A stretch of DNA of 64,000 nt, taken from positions 992,001-1,056,000 of the forward strand of contig NZ_CP007174.1 of assembly GCF_000730285.1 (NCBI RefSeq), written 5' to 3'. How positions within the stretch are numbered: position 1 is the stretch's first letter; every line of letters begins with the position of its first letter. The notes below the pieces were generated by a model. That model had not been told where the DNA came from and searched no databases. It saw nothing but the letters and a program-made list of their open reading frames with translations. Positions 53,486 to 62,214 of the stretch are shown one piece after another. Position numbers and translations under genes: made by a program. This DNA is from Candidatus Nitrososphaera evergladensis SR1 (GTDB lineage Archaea; Thermoproteota; Nitrososphaeria; Nitrososphaerales; Nitrososphaeraceae).

Positions 53486-53998
53486 ATGGCAAGACCCGGA
53501 GTCATCGCTTTTCCCGTTTTGCTTGTCCTAGGCGCAATAACCGGCTACCTGACGTACAACTGGATGATAGTTGACTCGGTTCCAAAGCCGGGCGATTTTA
53601 GCGACTCGCCGTACTACAAGCCAATTTCTGCGGTATCGGCCGATCAAAAGAACAGTACAGGTAACGCTTCCGGACCTGTTGACGAGTCCAAGTTCTCAAA
53701 CATTGTCAAGATCTCGATCCTTTCAGGCGCATCAGTGCAAGGCTCGCCAGACTATGACCCTGACGCACCAACCGTCCCCAAGGACGCGCTGATAAAGTGG
53801 GTCAATAACGACAACGTCCCTCACAGCGCAACGAGCGGCAAGGGCTTTTCAGACGCGGATTATGGCAAGCTGTTCGACTCGGGCTTTTTGGACCCGGGTA
53901 AGGATTACAGCGTTCCGGCAGAAAAAGTTGGAGCAGGCGATCACGTCTACTTCTGCCAAGTCCATCCGTTCATGACCGGCACTGTAAAAGTACAGTGA
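53486..53998 (+). CDS. Membrane-anchored cupredoxin (type 1 copper protein)
   Basis: From ATG 53486 the protein has an N-terminal anchor (PGVIAFPVLLVLGAITGYLT) and a C-terminal cupredoxin domain. The copper ligands are visible as His in DNVPHSATSG and Cys, His, Met in HVYFCQVHPFMTGT. It should carry electrons outside the cell membrane, in line with the copper-based respiration of ammonia-oxidising archaea. A frame from 53432 would add 18 residues; the AATGG context at 53486 and the signal layout favour the shorter one. Confidence 0.9.
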   Translation: MARPGVIAFPVLLVLGAITGYLTYNWMIVDSVPKPGDFSDSPYYKPISAVSADQKNSTGNASGPVDESKFSNIVKISILSGASVQGSPDYDPDAPTVPKDALIKWVNNDNVPHSATSGKGFSDADYGKLFDSGFLDPGKDYSVPAEKVGAGDHVYFCQVHPFMTGTVKVQ

Positions 53999-54105
53999 CC
54001 TCTCATTTCTTTTTCTTCTTTTACGACACACACACTAGCCTGAACAATACCTGCACGGAAAAGAAAGAGGGTTGAAGGGGCAACGTAAAAGATGAAAGAA
54101 AACCT

Positions 54106-54348
54106 CTAGTCTGCTTGATCGCTTCCGTAAACTATGCTTGTTATGGCAGCTACGACGCCCGTGACTTTTCTGATGTTCTTGATTATGTCTCTAAGCTCTG
54201 ACTCTGTCTCGGCCTTGACCTTTAGTATCAAGTCATACGCGCCGCTAGTGGAATGGGATTCGACCACTCCTTTGACTTTCTTTACGTTCTTCTCCGCTGC
54301 GCTCCCTCCGTCTACGTTGCAATTCACAAAGATGAACGCGAGGGTCAT
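54106..54348 (-). CDS. Stand-alone RAM (Lrp/AsnC ligand-binding) domain protein
   Basis: The 80-residue protein reads MTLAFIFVNCNVDGGSAAEK, then HSTSGAYDLILKVKAETESE and VAAITSIVYG. It is the most divergent of the four RAM-only proteins here (SGAYDL in place of YGVYDI). It may bind a different ligand. Confidence 0.85.
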   Translation of the reverse strand: MTLAFIFVNCNVDGGSAAEKNVKKVKGVVESHSTSGAYDLILKVKAETESELRDIIKNIRKVTGVVAAITSIVYGSDQAD

Positions 54349-54569
54349 ATTGTGTATCTTCTCTCAACTCGAGAGAATATTATTAAACGGTTTCTGAATT
54401 TGTTTAGCATTGATTATAACGAGACATTTGATCATAAGAAACTAATAGAATGTTAGCTCAAGATGCGACATGCTGCAAGCTCTTCATAAGATATAGAATG
54501 TCAAATTGATATCATCTCTGTACATAATGTGTTTAATAGCAGAAAGTTGACTAGTATATTACGCGCGTC

Positions 54570-54719
54570 ATGATTCACCAAAGTGAATTGGTAGGGTGCA
54601 AGGACTGCGGCATAGTTTTCTGGAGCAAGGCCAGAAAAGTTGTAGAAATGGGTAAAGAGCCTGAGGTATGTCCTAACTGCAATTCCCAGAAAACTGACAA
54701 GATTGATAGATCATCGTAA
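54570..54719 (+). CDS. Small zinc-ribbon protein (49 aa)
   Basis: The frame reads MIHQSELVGCKDCGIVFWSK, then EPEVCPNCNSQKTDKI. Two CxxC pairs about 26 residues apart form a zinc ribbon. It lies in an AT-rich stretch with AGTATATTA just upstream. No function is evident. The 220 bp before it (54349-54569) show no other gene. Confidence 0.6.
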   Translation: MIHQSELVGCKDCGIVFWSKARKVVEMGKEPEVCPNCNSQKTDKIDRSS

Positions 54720-54778
54720 ATACGCTAAAGGATGGAAAGAACTGCTAGAGAGGGCAGTCAAGAAAAATGTTTGATGGA

Positions 54779-55453
54779 TTATGCCCTTCCTTTAAGAATG
54801 GCAAGCCGACGATTAATTTCATCTACTCTAGCTTTGTTGGGTGTCTTAGAACCACTATATTTCGCCAAAGCCTTTTCCAAATAAGCTACAAGTGTTGCTT
54901 CATTTATCAACTTACCAATCAATTCATGCCATTCTTTATCTTCAAATTCTATAACTCTCAGGATTTTTCCAAAGATAAAATCATGTGGGACAGTAAATTG
55001 CTTCTTGTTTTCATCTTCTGTGTTGACAAAAGCTGTGCCCCCTTGTACGCCAACTGAAAGTACTTTATGATGGAGTACTTTCAATCCACCTTGTTCGAGA
55101 GGTATTGCACTGACAATAATTTCGCCACTTTGAAGTAATTCTGGAGTACCGTATAGAATTATGTCACATGGTTTGGCGATGTCTTCATGAACAAATTCAT
55201 GCGTCAATCCGATATAGCCAGAATCCATAAGTCGTACGCCGTGCAGCGCGCTCCACTTTTTCGTAGCTAGGTAAACATGCCACCTACTTTTGCTATTTAA
55301 TGCTGCAAAAACCTTCGTTAGAGTATCTGCAACAACTGGGGATACGGCTTCAATTTCCTTTGCAATTTTGGCGTAGACTTCATCCTTCGTAGGTGCGGGT
55401 TCTCCTGACAAATCATCTGCGGTAGGTAAGACTAGGCTAAATTCTTTCTCCAT
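54779..55453 (-). CDS. Unknown protein in an AT-rich patch
   Basis: The 224-residue protein has a helical N-terminal third, a beta-rich middle (CDIILYGTPELLQSGEIIVS, then GLKVLHHKVLSVGVQGG) and a helical end (ARVDEINRRLAILKGRA). The middle slightly recalls S24/S26 peptidase-like strands, but no catalytic Ser/Lys pair is seen, so I make no assignment. Its composition is more AT-rich than the neighbouring sufC. A foreign origin is possible. Confidence 0.65.
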   Translation of the reverse strand: MEKEFSLVLPTADDLSGEPAPTKDEVYAKIAKEIEAVSPVVADTLTKVFAALNSKSRWHVYLATKKWSALHGVRLMDSGYIGLTHEFVHEDIAKPCDIILYGTPELLQSGEIIVSAIPLEQGGLKVLHHKVLSVGVQGGTAFVNTEDENKKQFTVPHDFIFGKILRVIEFEDKEWHELIGKLINEATLVAYLEKALAKYSGSKTPNKARVDEINRRLAILKGRA

Positions 55454-55606
55454 GATTATTTTATGGAACTATCCCATGAAAGAACTAATTTGCCAACCAT
55501 TTTGCAATAACCAAAACGAACACCCGGTAGATTCAACAGAACCCACGATTGAAATATAACGCCGTTAAGTCTAAATATCTTATAAAGGAGAGCTGAAACG
55601 GTAAAA

Positions 55607-56383
55607 ATGGCATTTCTCGAAATAAAAGACTTGCACGTTAGCATTGATGGTAAGCAAATTCTTGATGGCCTGAACCTCAGCATCGACAAGGGCGAGGTCC
55701 ACGCCATCATGGGCCCAAACGGCTCTGGCAAGAGCACCCTCGCAAACGCCATCATGGGCCACCCCAAGTACACCCTCGACTCTGGCGAGATAAAGGTCAA
55801 GGGCGAAGTGATAAACAACCTTTCCACTGACCTGCGGGCAAGAAAGGGCCTTTTCCTTGGATTCCAGTACCCGACCGAGATATCCGGCGTCGGCTATAGC
55901 CACTTCCTCAGAAACGCCTACAACCAGCTGAACAAGTCGCTTGGCGAGGAGCAGAACCGCGAGGTGTTCCTGACAGTGCGCGAGTTCCACGAGTACGTGA
56001 AGAGGAACCTTGACGCAGTGGGCCTTGACCCATCGTTCCTTGGCAGGTACCTGAACGAAGGATTCTCTGGCGGCGAGAAAAAGCGCTCGGAGGTCATGCA
56101 GATGCTGGTCCTAAAGCCAAACATCGCCATACTTGACGAGCCGGACTCTGGCCTCGACATTGACGCTGTCAAGGCAGTCGCCGAGGCGATAAACAAGCTG
56201 ATAGACACGGGCGCCGGCGTGCTTGTGATCACGCACTATGCCAGAATCCTGCGCTACATGAAAAAGCTCGACCATGTGCACGTGGTGGCAAAGGGCAAGG
56301 TGATAAAGTCTGGCGGAAAAGAGCTGTCCGAAGAGCTTGAAGCCAAGGGCTACGGCTGGCTTGGCATCGAAGACGACAAGTAA
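55607..56383 (+). CDS. sufC: Fe-S cluster assembly ATPase SufC
   Basis: The 258-residue ABC ATPase has GPNGSGKSTLANAIMGHP (Walker A), GFSGGEKKRSEVMQML (signature, with the Suf-type EKKR) and AILDEPDSGLDIDAVK (Walker B). SufC powers the SufBCD scaffold. SufB and SufD are not in the window. The next gene is a chlorite dismutase-like heme protein, in the same direction. Confidence 0.96.
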   Translation: MAFLEIKDLHVSIDGKQILDGLNLSIDKGEVHAIMGPNGSGKSTLANAIMGHPKYTLDSGEIKVKGEVINNLSTDLRARKGLFLGFQYPTEISGVGYSHFLRNAYNQLNKSLGEEQNREVFLTVREFHEYVKRNLDAVGLDPSFLGRYLNEGFSGGEKKRSEVMQMLVLKPNIAILDEPDSGLDIDAVKAVAEAINKLIDTGAGVLVITHYARILRYMKKLDHVHVVAKGKVIKSGGKELSEELEAKGYGWLGIEDDK

Positions 56384-56428
56384 GCAGCTTTGCCTTAAAT
56401 AAGGCAAGCCGGAATCTAATTTTGAAAA

Positions 56429-57151
56429 TTGTCGGCAGAAAAACCTTCATCATCACTTCAGCCGTCACAAGAACAGCAGCAACAACCGACAACATACTAT
56501 CTCAATTTCACTTTCCTCAAGGTAGACCCAAAGTGGCGCTGGCTCAACGAGATCGGCAAGGACGAGGCGGCAAAAGAATTTGCATCCTTGATTGAAGTCG
56601 CCAACACCAAGATGAAGGTGCGCACCTACTCGACGGTCGGCCTGCGAGAAGACGCAGACATGATGGTCTGGATGATCTCTGACTCGATTGAAAAGACCCA
56701 GATCCTTGCGTCGAAAATTTACACCACCGTGTTTGGCAAGTACGTCACGCCGTCGTACGTCTTTCTGTCATCAAGCCGGCCGTCCGTGTATTCAAGCAAG
56801 GTGACACCGGGGTTCATGACCGACGAGCAGCCGCTAAAGTACGTCGTCGTTTATCCTTTCGTCAAGTCAAGGGAATGGTACCTGCTGCCGTTTGAAGAGC
56901 GAAAAAAGATGATGGAAGAGCACATCGCAGTGGGCCGCAAGTTCCCGCAGGTGCGCCTGAACACGACGTACTCGTTTGGAATTGACGACCAGGACTTTAT
57001 GCTTGCGTTTGAGACGCAGGACCTCCCGGCGTTTCAAGAGCTGATAATGCAGTTGCGCGAGACGCAGGTCAGCAGGTACATCGTCCGGGACACGCCGATG
57101 ATAGTGTGCGTGCACAAAAAGCCCGAAGATATACTGAAGAGCCTTGGGTGA
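56429..57151 (+). CDS. Chlorite dismutase / HemQ (coproheme decarboxylase)-like protein
   Basis: The 240-residue protein has a Gln/Ser-rich start, then the Cld-family core: YYLNFTFLKVDPKWRWL, RTYSTVGLREDADMMVWMIS, and KKMMEEHIAVGRKFPQVRLN, in which His155 should be the proximal heme ligand, then TYSFGIDDQDFMLAFETQDL. Related proteins convert coproheme to heme (HemQ/ChdC) or break down chlorite. The GIDDQDF segment fits the HemQ-like branch better. With the AhbA-AhbB gene 1.5 kb away it may complete heme synthesis from coproheme. Its TTG start is 45 nt after sufC. Confidence 0.88.
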   Translation: MSAEKPSSSLQPSQEQQQQPTTYYLNFTFLKVDPKWRWLNEIGKDEAAKEFASLIEVANTKMKVRTYSTVGLREDADMMVWMISDSIEKTQILASKIYTTVFGKYVTPSYVFLSSSRPSVYSSKVTPGFMTDEQPLKYVVVYPFVKSREWYLLPFEERKKMMEEHIAVGRKFPQVRLNTTYSFGIDDQDFMLAFETQDLPAFQELIMQLRETQVSRYIVRDTPMIVCVHKKPEDILKSLG

Positions 57152-57164
57152 TGATTGGGTAAAA

Positions 57165-57710
57165 ATGCAGGCGCTAAAAGAGTGGGCAGTCGTTTGCAAG
57201 GCGCTGCAGGAAGGCCGTCAGACCGTGCTGTTGCGCAAGGGCGGCATTTTGGAATTCCGGCAGGGCTTTGAGGTAAAGCACGAAAGGTTCCTGCTGTTTC
57301 CCACGTACGAGCACCAGGCAAAAGAGCATTTGCAGCAGGATTATGCAGGCAAACTAGATGCGGTGCTAAAAGAGCAGCCGCCTGCAGGCGCAAACCTTCT
57401 GACAGGCTATGCAGAGGCCAAGCTGGTCAAGGAAATAAGCGACACTTCTGTATTGAAAAGACTAGAGAAATACCATATATGGAACGAAAGCTATGTTAAT
57501 GCGCGAATGGCATACAACCCCAAAAAGCCAATGAGCGTGATACTGCTGCGAGTTTACAACCTTTCAAGCCCAATTAGCGTAAACACGAAGGAGGAGTGGG
57601 CCGGCTGCAAGTCATGGATACCTGTCGACCTTGAAGCTACAGGCAGGCCGTCGCTTGACGACGCGGCTTTTGACAGGGTTTCAAAAGAAGTGACGGAGGT
57701 ATTGCAGTAG
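57165..57710 (+). CDS. DUF1802 family protein
   Basis: From ATG 57165 (MQALKEWAVVCKALQEGRQT) the 181-residue protein has LLRKGGILEFRQGFEVKHER, then FLLFPTYEHQ, matching the DUF1802 family of unknown function. A longer frame from 57144 overlaps the previous gene. It lies between the Cld-like gene and the aldo/keto reductase gene, with a 1-nt gap to the latter. Confidence 0.85.
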   Translation: MQALKEWAVVCKALQEGRQTVLLRKGGILEFRQGFEVKHERFLLFPTYEHQAKEHLQQDYAGKLDAVLKEQPPAGANLLTGYAEAKLVKEISDTSVLKRLEKYHIWNESYVNARMAYNPKKPMSVILLRVYNLSSPISVNTKEEWAGCKSWIPVDLEATGRPSLDDAAFDRVSKEVTEVLQ

Positions 57711-57711
57711 C

Positions 57712-58704
57712 ATGAAATACAGGAGATTAGGCAAGAGCGACCTCAAGGTAAGCGAGATAGGCTTTGGCGCATGGACAATCGGCCTTGACTGGTGGGGCAA
57801 AAAAATCGACGATGCAGAAGCTATTCGGATGCTGAAAAAGGCGTACGACGTTGGCATCAACTTCTACGAAACCGCCGACATGTACGGCAAGGGCAAGAGC
57901 GAGAGGTTGATGGGCGAGGCTTTCAAGGACATGCGCAATGAGGTTGTCTACTCAACAAAGTGGGGCTATGACCTGTACGGCGCAGAGCAGGTGGGACACC
58001 AAGAGCTTCCGCAGAAGCACGACCCTGAATTCCTGCAGGTGGCGCTCAAAAAGAGCCTGGAGCGCCTGCAGACGGACTATGTCGATGTCTACAGCCTGCA
58101 CAATCCCAAGATGGATGCAATCCAGAACGACGAGCTGTTTGCGTCTCTGGACGACCTTGTGAAAAAGGGCACGATAAAAAGCCATGGAGTCGCCCTTGGC
58201 CCGGCAATCGGCTGGCGCGACGAAGGGCTGTTTTCGATAACAAACCGCAATGTCACCTGCGTGCAGACCGTCTACAACGTCCTGGAGCAGGACCCCGGCC
58301 GCGACCTGATGAAGGCAGCAGCGCAGAACGATGTCGGGATAATGGTGCGCGTGCCTGATGCTTCCGGCCTGCTGACCGGCAAGGTGACTGCCGACACGAA
58401 GTTTGACAAGAACGACCACCGCAGCTTCCGCAAGCAGGAGTTCATCAAGGAGGCCATGCAAAAGATAGACAACATGAAGCCGCTTGCAAGCAACAAGGGC
58501 TGGAACATCACAGAGCTTGCGATCAAGTTCATTCTGTCACAACAACAGATCTCTGTCGTCCTTCCGACGATGGTGAGCATAGAGGAAATAGAGATGTTTG
58601 CCACAATTTCTGACGGCAAGTACCTGTCAGCCTCTGAAGCGGCGCAGCTGGAAGAGATGTACGAAAAGAACTTTTATGTCAAGCCATCTGTAGCCAGCAG
58701 CTAG
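57712..58704 (+). CDS. Aldo/keto reductase
   Basis: The 330-residue protein begins MKYRRLGKSDLKVSEIGFGA, and has the AKR catalytic residues in FYETADMYGKGKSERLMGEA (Asp, Tyr), a Lys in VVYSTKWGYD and a His in DVYSLHNPK. It reduces carbonyls using NADPH; the substrate is not clear. It ends with a 4-nt overlap with the convergent AhbAB gene. Confidence 0.93.
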   Translation: MKYRRLGKSDLKVSEIGFGAWTIGLDWWGKKIDDAEAIRMLKKAYDVGINFYETADMYGKGKSERLMGEAFKDMRNEVVYSTKWGYDLYGAEQVGHQELPQKHDPEFLQVALKKSLERLQTDYVDVYSLHNPKMDAIQNDELFASLDDLVKKGTIKSHGVALGPAIGWRDEGLFSITNRNVTCVQTVYNVLEQDPGRDLMKAAAQNDVGIMVRVPDASGLLTGKVTADTKFDKNDHRSFRKQEFIKEAMQKIDNMKPLASNKGWNITELAIKFILSQQQISVVLPTMVSIEEIEMFATISDGKYLSASEAAQLEEMYEKNFYVKPSVASS

Positions 58705-59696
58705 ACAAAGTACTTGACCCGCTCTTTTTTGAACTCGCGGGAGCTAAAGAGGATCTTGTAGTCGCTTATGCCAATCTGCCCTGACATCTCGACTGCCATC
58801 TTTTCAGCGGCTTCAAGCGACCTTGCGTGCACCATCGAAAACACGTTGTACTTCCAGTCCGGGTACACGGGCCTCCGGTAGCAGTGGCTCACTTGCGGGA
58901 ACGCGGCAAGCTTGAATCCGACGTCGTCTACTCTTTCTTCCGGCACGTTCCACACCACCATGCCGTTAGCAACAAAGCCGGCGTCGCGGTGGCGCAGTAT
59001 TGCGGCAAACCTGCGCATCAGGCCGACCTTTTCGTATTCCCTTGCCTTTGCAAACAACTCTGCAGTTGTGATCCCAAGGTTCTGCGCCATTTCTTTGAAA
59101 GGTTCCTTGACCACCGGCAGGTCCTTTTGCAATTCGCGGACATACTCTTTGTCGCGCTCGGTTATCTCTAGCTTATCAGGATTCAGTTCCTTGACCTCGT
59201 CAGTGGGTTTTGGTTTTTCTGCGTCTCCGTTGACCATGTCAAGTTTTACGCCTATCTTGTACATCTTGAGCGTCGGAAGCAACCTGTATTTGACGACGCC
59301 GTCAAGCGCTGCCATCCTGTCAAGCTCCTCCTTCATGTCCGAGTCCGGCGGGACTGCAAGGGTAAACCACATGTTGTACTCGTGGTTGCGCTCATAGTTG
59401 TGGCTGACGCCGGGATGCTCGTTCACCTTCTCTGCCACTGCGTCAAGTTTTTTTGGCCTGACAGCAAAAGCGATTAGCGCGCTCTTGTACCCAAGGCGCC
59501 TTGTGTCGAAAATTGCGTTGATCTGCCGTATCAGACCTGCGCCCTTTAACCCGCTTATCCTGCGCATCACTTCATCTTCAGAGATGTTGTAGTTCTTGGC
59601 AATCTTCAGGTAGGGCCTGTCTGCAAGTGGGAAAACCCACTGGATGTCGTTCAGCAACTTTTTGTCCATCTCGTCTAGCTGCTGGTTTGCCTGCAT
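58701..59696 (-). CDS. Siroheme decarboxylase, fused AhbA-AhbB (Lrp-like)
   Basis: The 331-residue protein has two tandem Lrp/AsnC-like units. Each has an HTH-like start (LNDIQWVFPLADRPYLKIA; VRELQKDLPVVKEPFKEMA) and a RAM-like end. The second ends with SHCYRRPVYPDWKYNVFSMV, the signature of AhbB/NirL-type proteins, and the first has SHNYERNHEYNMWFTLAV, typical of AhbA/NirDL. Such proteins remove carboxylates from siroheme to give didecarboxysiroheme in the archaeal heme route. A linker with EKPKPTDEVKELNPD joins the halves. It could also act on heme d1-like precursors. Confidence 0.9.
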   Translation of the reverse strand: MQANQQLDEMDKKLLNDIQWVFPLADRPYLKIAKNYNISEDEVMRRISGLKGAGLIRQINAIFDTRRLGYKSALIAFAVRPKKLDAVAEKVNEHPGVSHNYERNHEYNMWFTLAVPPDSDMKEELDRMAALDGVVKYRLLPTLKMYKIGVKLDMVNGDAEKPKPTDEVKELNPDKLEITERDKEYVRELQKDLPVVKEPFKEMAQNLGITTAELFAKAREYEKVGLMRRFAAILRHRDAGFVANGMVVWNVPEERVDDVGFKLAAFPQVSHCYRRPVYPDWKYNVFSMVHARSLEAAEKMAVEMSGQIGISDYKILFSSREFKKERVKYFV

Positions 59697-59800
59697 ATGA
59701 TAAAGCGACCGGAAATAGACGTTTATCTATTAAAAACCTACCTGTGTACTGTGGCGCATAGTCTAAATATCAATTGCGCATCTTTTTGCATGTTCGGAAA

Positions 59801-59980
59801 ATGGGCATCATAACGATGCAGCTTGTCTGCGACACGTGCAAAAAGGTGATCCTGGAAAAAGAAGGCGAGGAGCACCTGATGAACGAGCGCTTTCCGATCA
59901 CGGGTGAGGAAGCAAAAAAGCTCGACCTGGAGCACCGTGGCCACGAATGCCACATTGAAGCAGTCGAAAAGTCTCAGTAG
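59801..59980 (+). CDS. Small Cys/His protein
   Basis: The frame from ATG 59801 (or 59816, MQLVCDTCKKVILEKEG) gives 59 or 54 residues. CDTC and later EHRGHECH can bind zinc. The rest is charged and helical. CTAAATATC lies about 35 nt upstream. No family is recognised. Confidence 0.65.
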   Translation: MGIITMQLVCDTCKKVILEKEGEEHLMNERFPITGEEAKKLDLEHRGHECHIEAVEKSQ

Positions 59981-60018
59981 AGAAACACACGCGCGCGTCT
60001 TGTGTTTTGTAGGCCTGA

Positions 60019-60300
60019 CTAGAGATTCAATCCAAACGAGTTTGCCATTTCTGCAAACTGGTTGTACCTGTGTAGGTATTCCTTGCCCTGCGGGGTGATG
60101 ACATATATCCTCTGCCCGTCTAGGACCTGCTCCTGTATCATGCCTGCCTGTATCAGCCTGCCTGCAACCGCAGCCAGCCTTCCGTAGGAAAGGTTTGCCT
60201 TTCTCAGAAGTGACGTGAGGTTGACGCCGCCAATGCCATGCTCTTCGGTGATCTGGAGCACATCACCCAGTATCTTGACGCTATTGCGGTAAGGCGCCAT
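60019..60300 (-). CDS. Winged-helix DNA-binding protein
   Basis: The 93-residue protein has the pattern of an archaeal winged-helix regulator: VKILGDVLQITEEHGIGGVN, LTSLLRKANLSYGRLAAVAG, then a wing DGQRIYVITPQGKEYLHRYN. Single-domain proteins like this usually bind DNA as dimers. Its target is unknown. Confidence 0.85.
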   Translation of the reverse strand: MAPYRNSVKILGDVLQITEEHGIGGVNLTSLLRKANLSYGRLAAVAGRLIQAGMIQEQVLDGQRIYVITPQGKEYLHRYNQFAEMANSFGLNL

Positions 60301-60390
60301 TAGGGGATGAGGTATTAAACACCATAATAAGGATTACGTAAAAAGCTTCTGTAAAGTCCTACACTGAAACCTTGGCTTTTATAGCGGCCG

Positions 60391-60930
60391 GTGCAAAAGC
60401 AACTCTATACCGCTTTGAGTAGCAACAAGCCTAGGGCAATAACGTGGTTCAAGGACTTTATGGGCGTCGGCTACCGCTACCACGACGTCTACATGAACGT
60501 CTTTCCGCTTTTTCAGGACAAGATGCCTGCTTTTAAGCTGTGGAACAAGAGCGTCGACTGGTGGCCTGACGACCAGATAAAACTGCGCTTTGTAGAAGAC
60601 GGCGACCATTACTGGTTCATCCTGTACGGCGGCTCTGACTACAAGAAGGACAACACCGGCTTTGTAAAAAAAGTCCCTATGTCAGAGAACTACCAGCGCT
60701 TCAAGGTGGGCTATGAGAAAAAGGTGATGCTGCGCTTTGGAATATACAAGGAAAATACGAACCCGAAAAGAAAAGAGCGCGACGGCAGCATGAAAAAGTT
60801 TGATCTTGAGATCCTCAAAAAAACCAAGTCAGTCTACGACATTGCGTTTTTGCAGTTGCCCGAGCTTGCCAAGGATTCGGTCGAGTGGCAATGCATAACA
60901 CAACAACAAGAAGAAAACAGCAGCCAGTGA
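60391..60930 (+). CDS. Unknown protein
   Basis: The 179-residue product (GTG 60391; a TTG at 60415 fits a TTTTATA box about 34 nt upstream) is rich in aromatic residues (KLWNKSVDWWPDDQIKLRFV, then DHYWFILYGGSDY). It looks like a soluble mixed fold. No family is recognised. Its end overlaps the next gene by some 40 nt. Confidence 0.65.
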   Translation: MQKQLYTALSSNKPRAITWFKDFMGVGYRYHDVYMNVFPLFQDKMPAFKLWNKSVDWWPDDQIKLRFVEDGDHYWFILYGGSDYKKDNTGFVKKVPMSENYQRFKVGYEKKVMLRFGIYKENTNPKRKERDGSMKKFDLEILKKTKSVYDIAFLQLPELAKDSVEWQCITQQQEENSSQ

Positions 60931-61499
60931 AAAAAAAGTTCGCCTGCGTACAAGGCTGCTCGGACTGCTGCATATACCGCGAGTACTATCCTTCTCCTGA
61001 CTTTGGCAAGATAGGCGTGCTCCTCTTGCCCGAAGAAAAAGGCAAAATGGAAAAACTTGCAAAGGAAAAGGGGATCGAGATTAGAATAGTGCCGCGCCTT
61101 GCTGTAGGGGGCACGGCCGGACCTGAAAAGATAATCGCGTACCAGATGATGGGCAAGCAAAAAGACGGCGATCTGTGCCCGTTCCTTGACCTTGAAAAGC
61201 CCTCTCCTCATGGGGGCTTTGCTTGCGGGATATATGCGCAAAGGCCTCTTGCCTGCAGCGCGTATCCAGTGGTGGACGCGGGGAGCAAGGACGTGACTCT
61301 TGATCCCCACTGCCAGTTCTGCAAGCATAACCACAATTATTCTACAAAAGCCAGTCTCGAAGGCTTGGAAAATGAGCTGGAATCGCTTTCAAAGATCAAG
61401 GCCGCTGTAAAGGCGGAAAACGGCGTGCACGTCTGGCGCTACGCGACGGCAACGGGCGAGCAGGCAACGCTTGACGAAGGGTGGGTCCTAGAGTCCTGA
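60891..61499 (+). CDS. YkgJ/UPF0153-type Cys-cluster protein
   Basis: From ATG 60891 the protein has 202 residues. ACVQGCSDCCIYREYY (CxxxCxxCC), CGIYAQRPLACSAYPVV and PHCQFCKH form the metal site of the YkgJ (putative zinc/iron chelating, 'Fe-S oxidoreductase') family. Its true cofactor and reaction are not established. It lies on the same strand as the gene before it. Confidence 0.85.
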   Translation: MHNTTTRRKQQPVKKKFACVQGCSDCCIYREYYPSPDFGKIGVLLLPEEKGKMEKLAKEKGIEIRIVPRLAVGGTAGPEKIIAYQMMGKQKDGDLCPFLDLEKPSPHGGFACGIYAQRPLACSAYPVVDAGSKDVTLDPHCQFCKHNHNYSTKASLEGLENELESLSKIKAAVKAENGVHVWRYATATGEQATLDEGWVLES

Positions 61500-61706
61500 T
61501 TTTTTATACAATGTTTCGTTGCCCCGCCTTACCTTGGCTATCCTGCTTGCCGGTATGACGGAAAAATTCTCTGACAGTAAAACAAACTCTTGCAGCGGGA
61601 CTTCGACAATGCTGTCAAAGTCGCGGTAGCTGACAAAATAGAGGAAGGGGTCGTCGGCGTAGAGCGCCCTGCTAAAGATCTCTTCCAGTCTGCCCTTCCT
61701 AGTCAT
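61488..61706 (-). CDS. DUF504/UPF0248-like protein
   Basis: The 72-residue protein reads GRLEEIFSRALYADDPFLYF, then SYRDFDSIVEVPLQEFVLLS and IPASRIAKVRRGNETLYKK. The length and the order (strand, acidic turn, IP..RI, G..L) resemble DUF504/UPF0248, small proteins linked by others to RNA repair. The usual IPxHRI appears as IPASRI. It overlaps the end of the convergent Cys-cluster gene by 12 nt and lies just after leuD. Confidence 0.65.
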   Translation of the reverse strand: MTRKGRLEEIFSRALYADDPFLYFVSYRDFDSIVEVPLQEFVLLSENFSVIPASRIAKVRRGNETLYKKSGL

Positions 61707-61711
61707 TATTA

Positions 61712-62212
61712 TTATGATGATGGCTTGTACTTCATGAGCCCGCCGGCTTCAACTATCTTTGCAATAAGCTCTGGAAACGGCTTCATGGAGTACTGCTCGT
61801 TCTTTGTGACGTTTGTTATCCTGTTCCTTGCTAGGTCTATTTCCAGCTCGTCCTTGTCAGAGATCTTTTTCACGGTCGCCGCGTCTATCTCGATGGGGAG
61901 GAGATATCCTCCGTCTACTGCGTTGCGGTAGAATATCCTTGCAAACGTCGGCGCAAGAATGGCCTTGATGCCTGTCTGCGAAAGCGCGATAGGCGCGTGC
62001 TCCCTGCTAGAGCCGCAGCCAAAGTTGCTCCCCGTGACCAGAAAATCGCCCTGCTGGACTTTTTCCGGGAACTTGGGGTCGATGCCCTCCATAGCGTGCT
62101 TTGCCAGCTCTTTGTGGTCGTGGATCTTCAAGTAGGGGCCGGGTATGATTACGTCGGTGTCGATGTTGTCCCTTTCGTACTTGTGGACCCTGCCTCTCAA
62201 TGTCTTGTTCAT
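61712..62212 (-). CDS. leuD: 3-isopropylmalate dehydratase small subunit
   Basis: From ATG 62212 (MNKTLRGRVHKYERDNIDTD) the protein has 166 residues and the swivel motif GSNFGCGSSREHAPIALS. Together with LeuC it interconverts isopropylmalates in leucine synthesis; archaeal forms may also handle related acids. It starts 2 nt after the leuC stop. A longer frame to 62404 is an overlap with leuC and is not used. Confidence 0.95.
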   Translation of the reverse strand: MNKTLRGRVHKYERDNIDTDVIIPGPYLKIHDHKELAKHAMEGIDPKFPEKVQQGDFLVTGSNFGCGSSREHAPIALSQTGIKAILAPTFARIFYRNAVDGGYLLPIEIDAATVKKISDKDELEIDLARNRITNVTKNEQYSMKPFPELIAKIVEAGGLMKYKPSS

Positions 62213-62214
62213 TT

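Noticed and set aside
54779-55453. S24/LexA or signal-peptidase-like assignment
   Set aside because: Some strands look similar but no catalytic Ser/Lys pair is visible.
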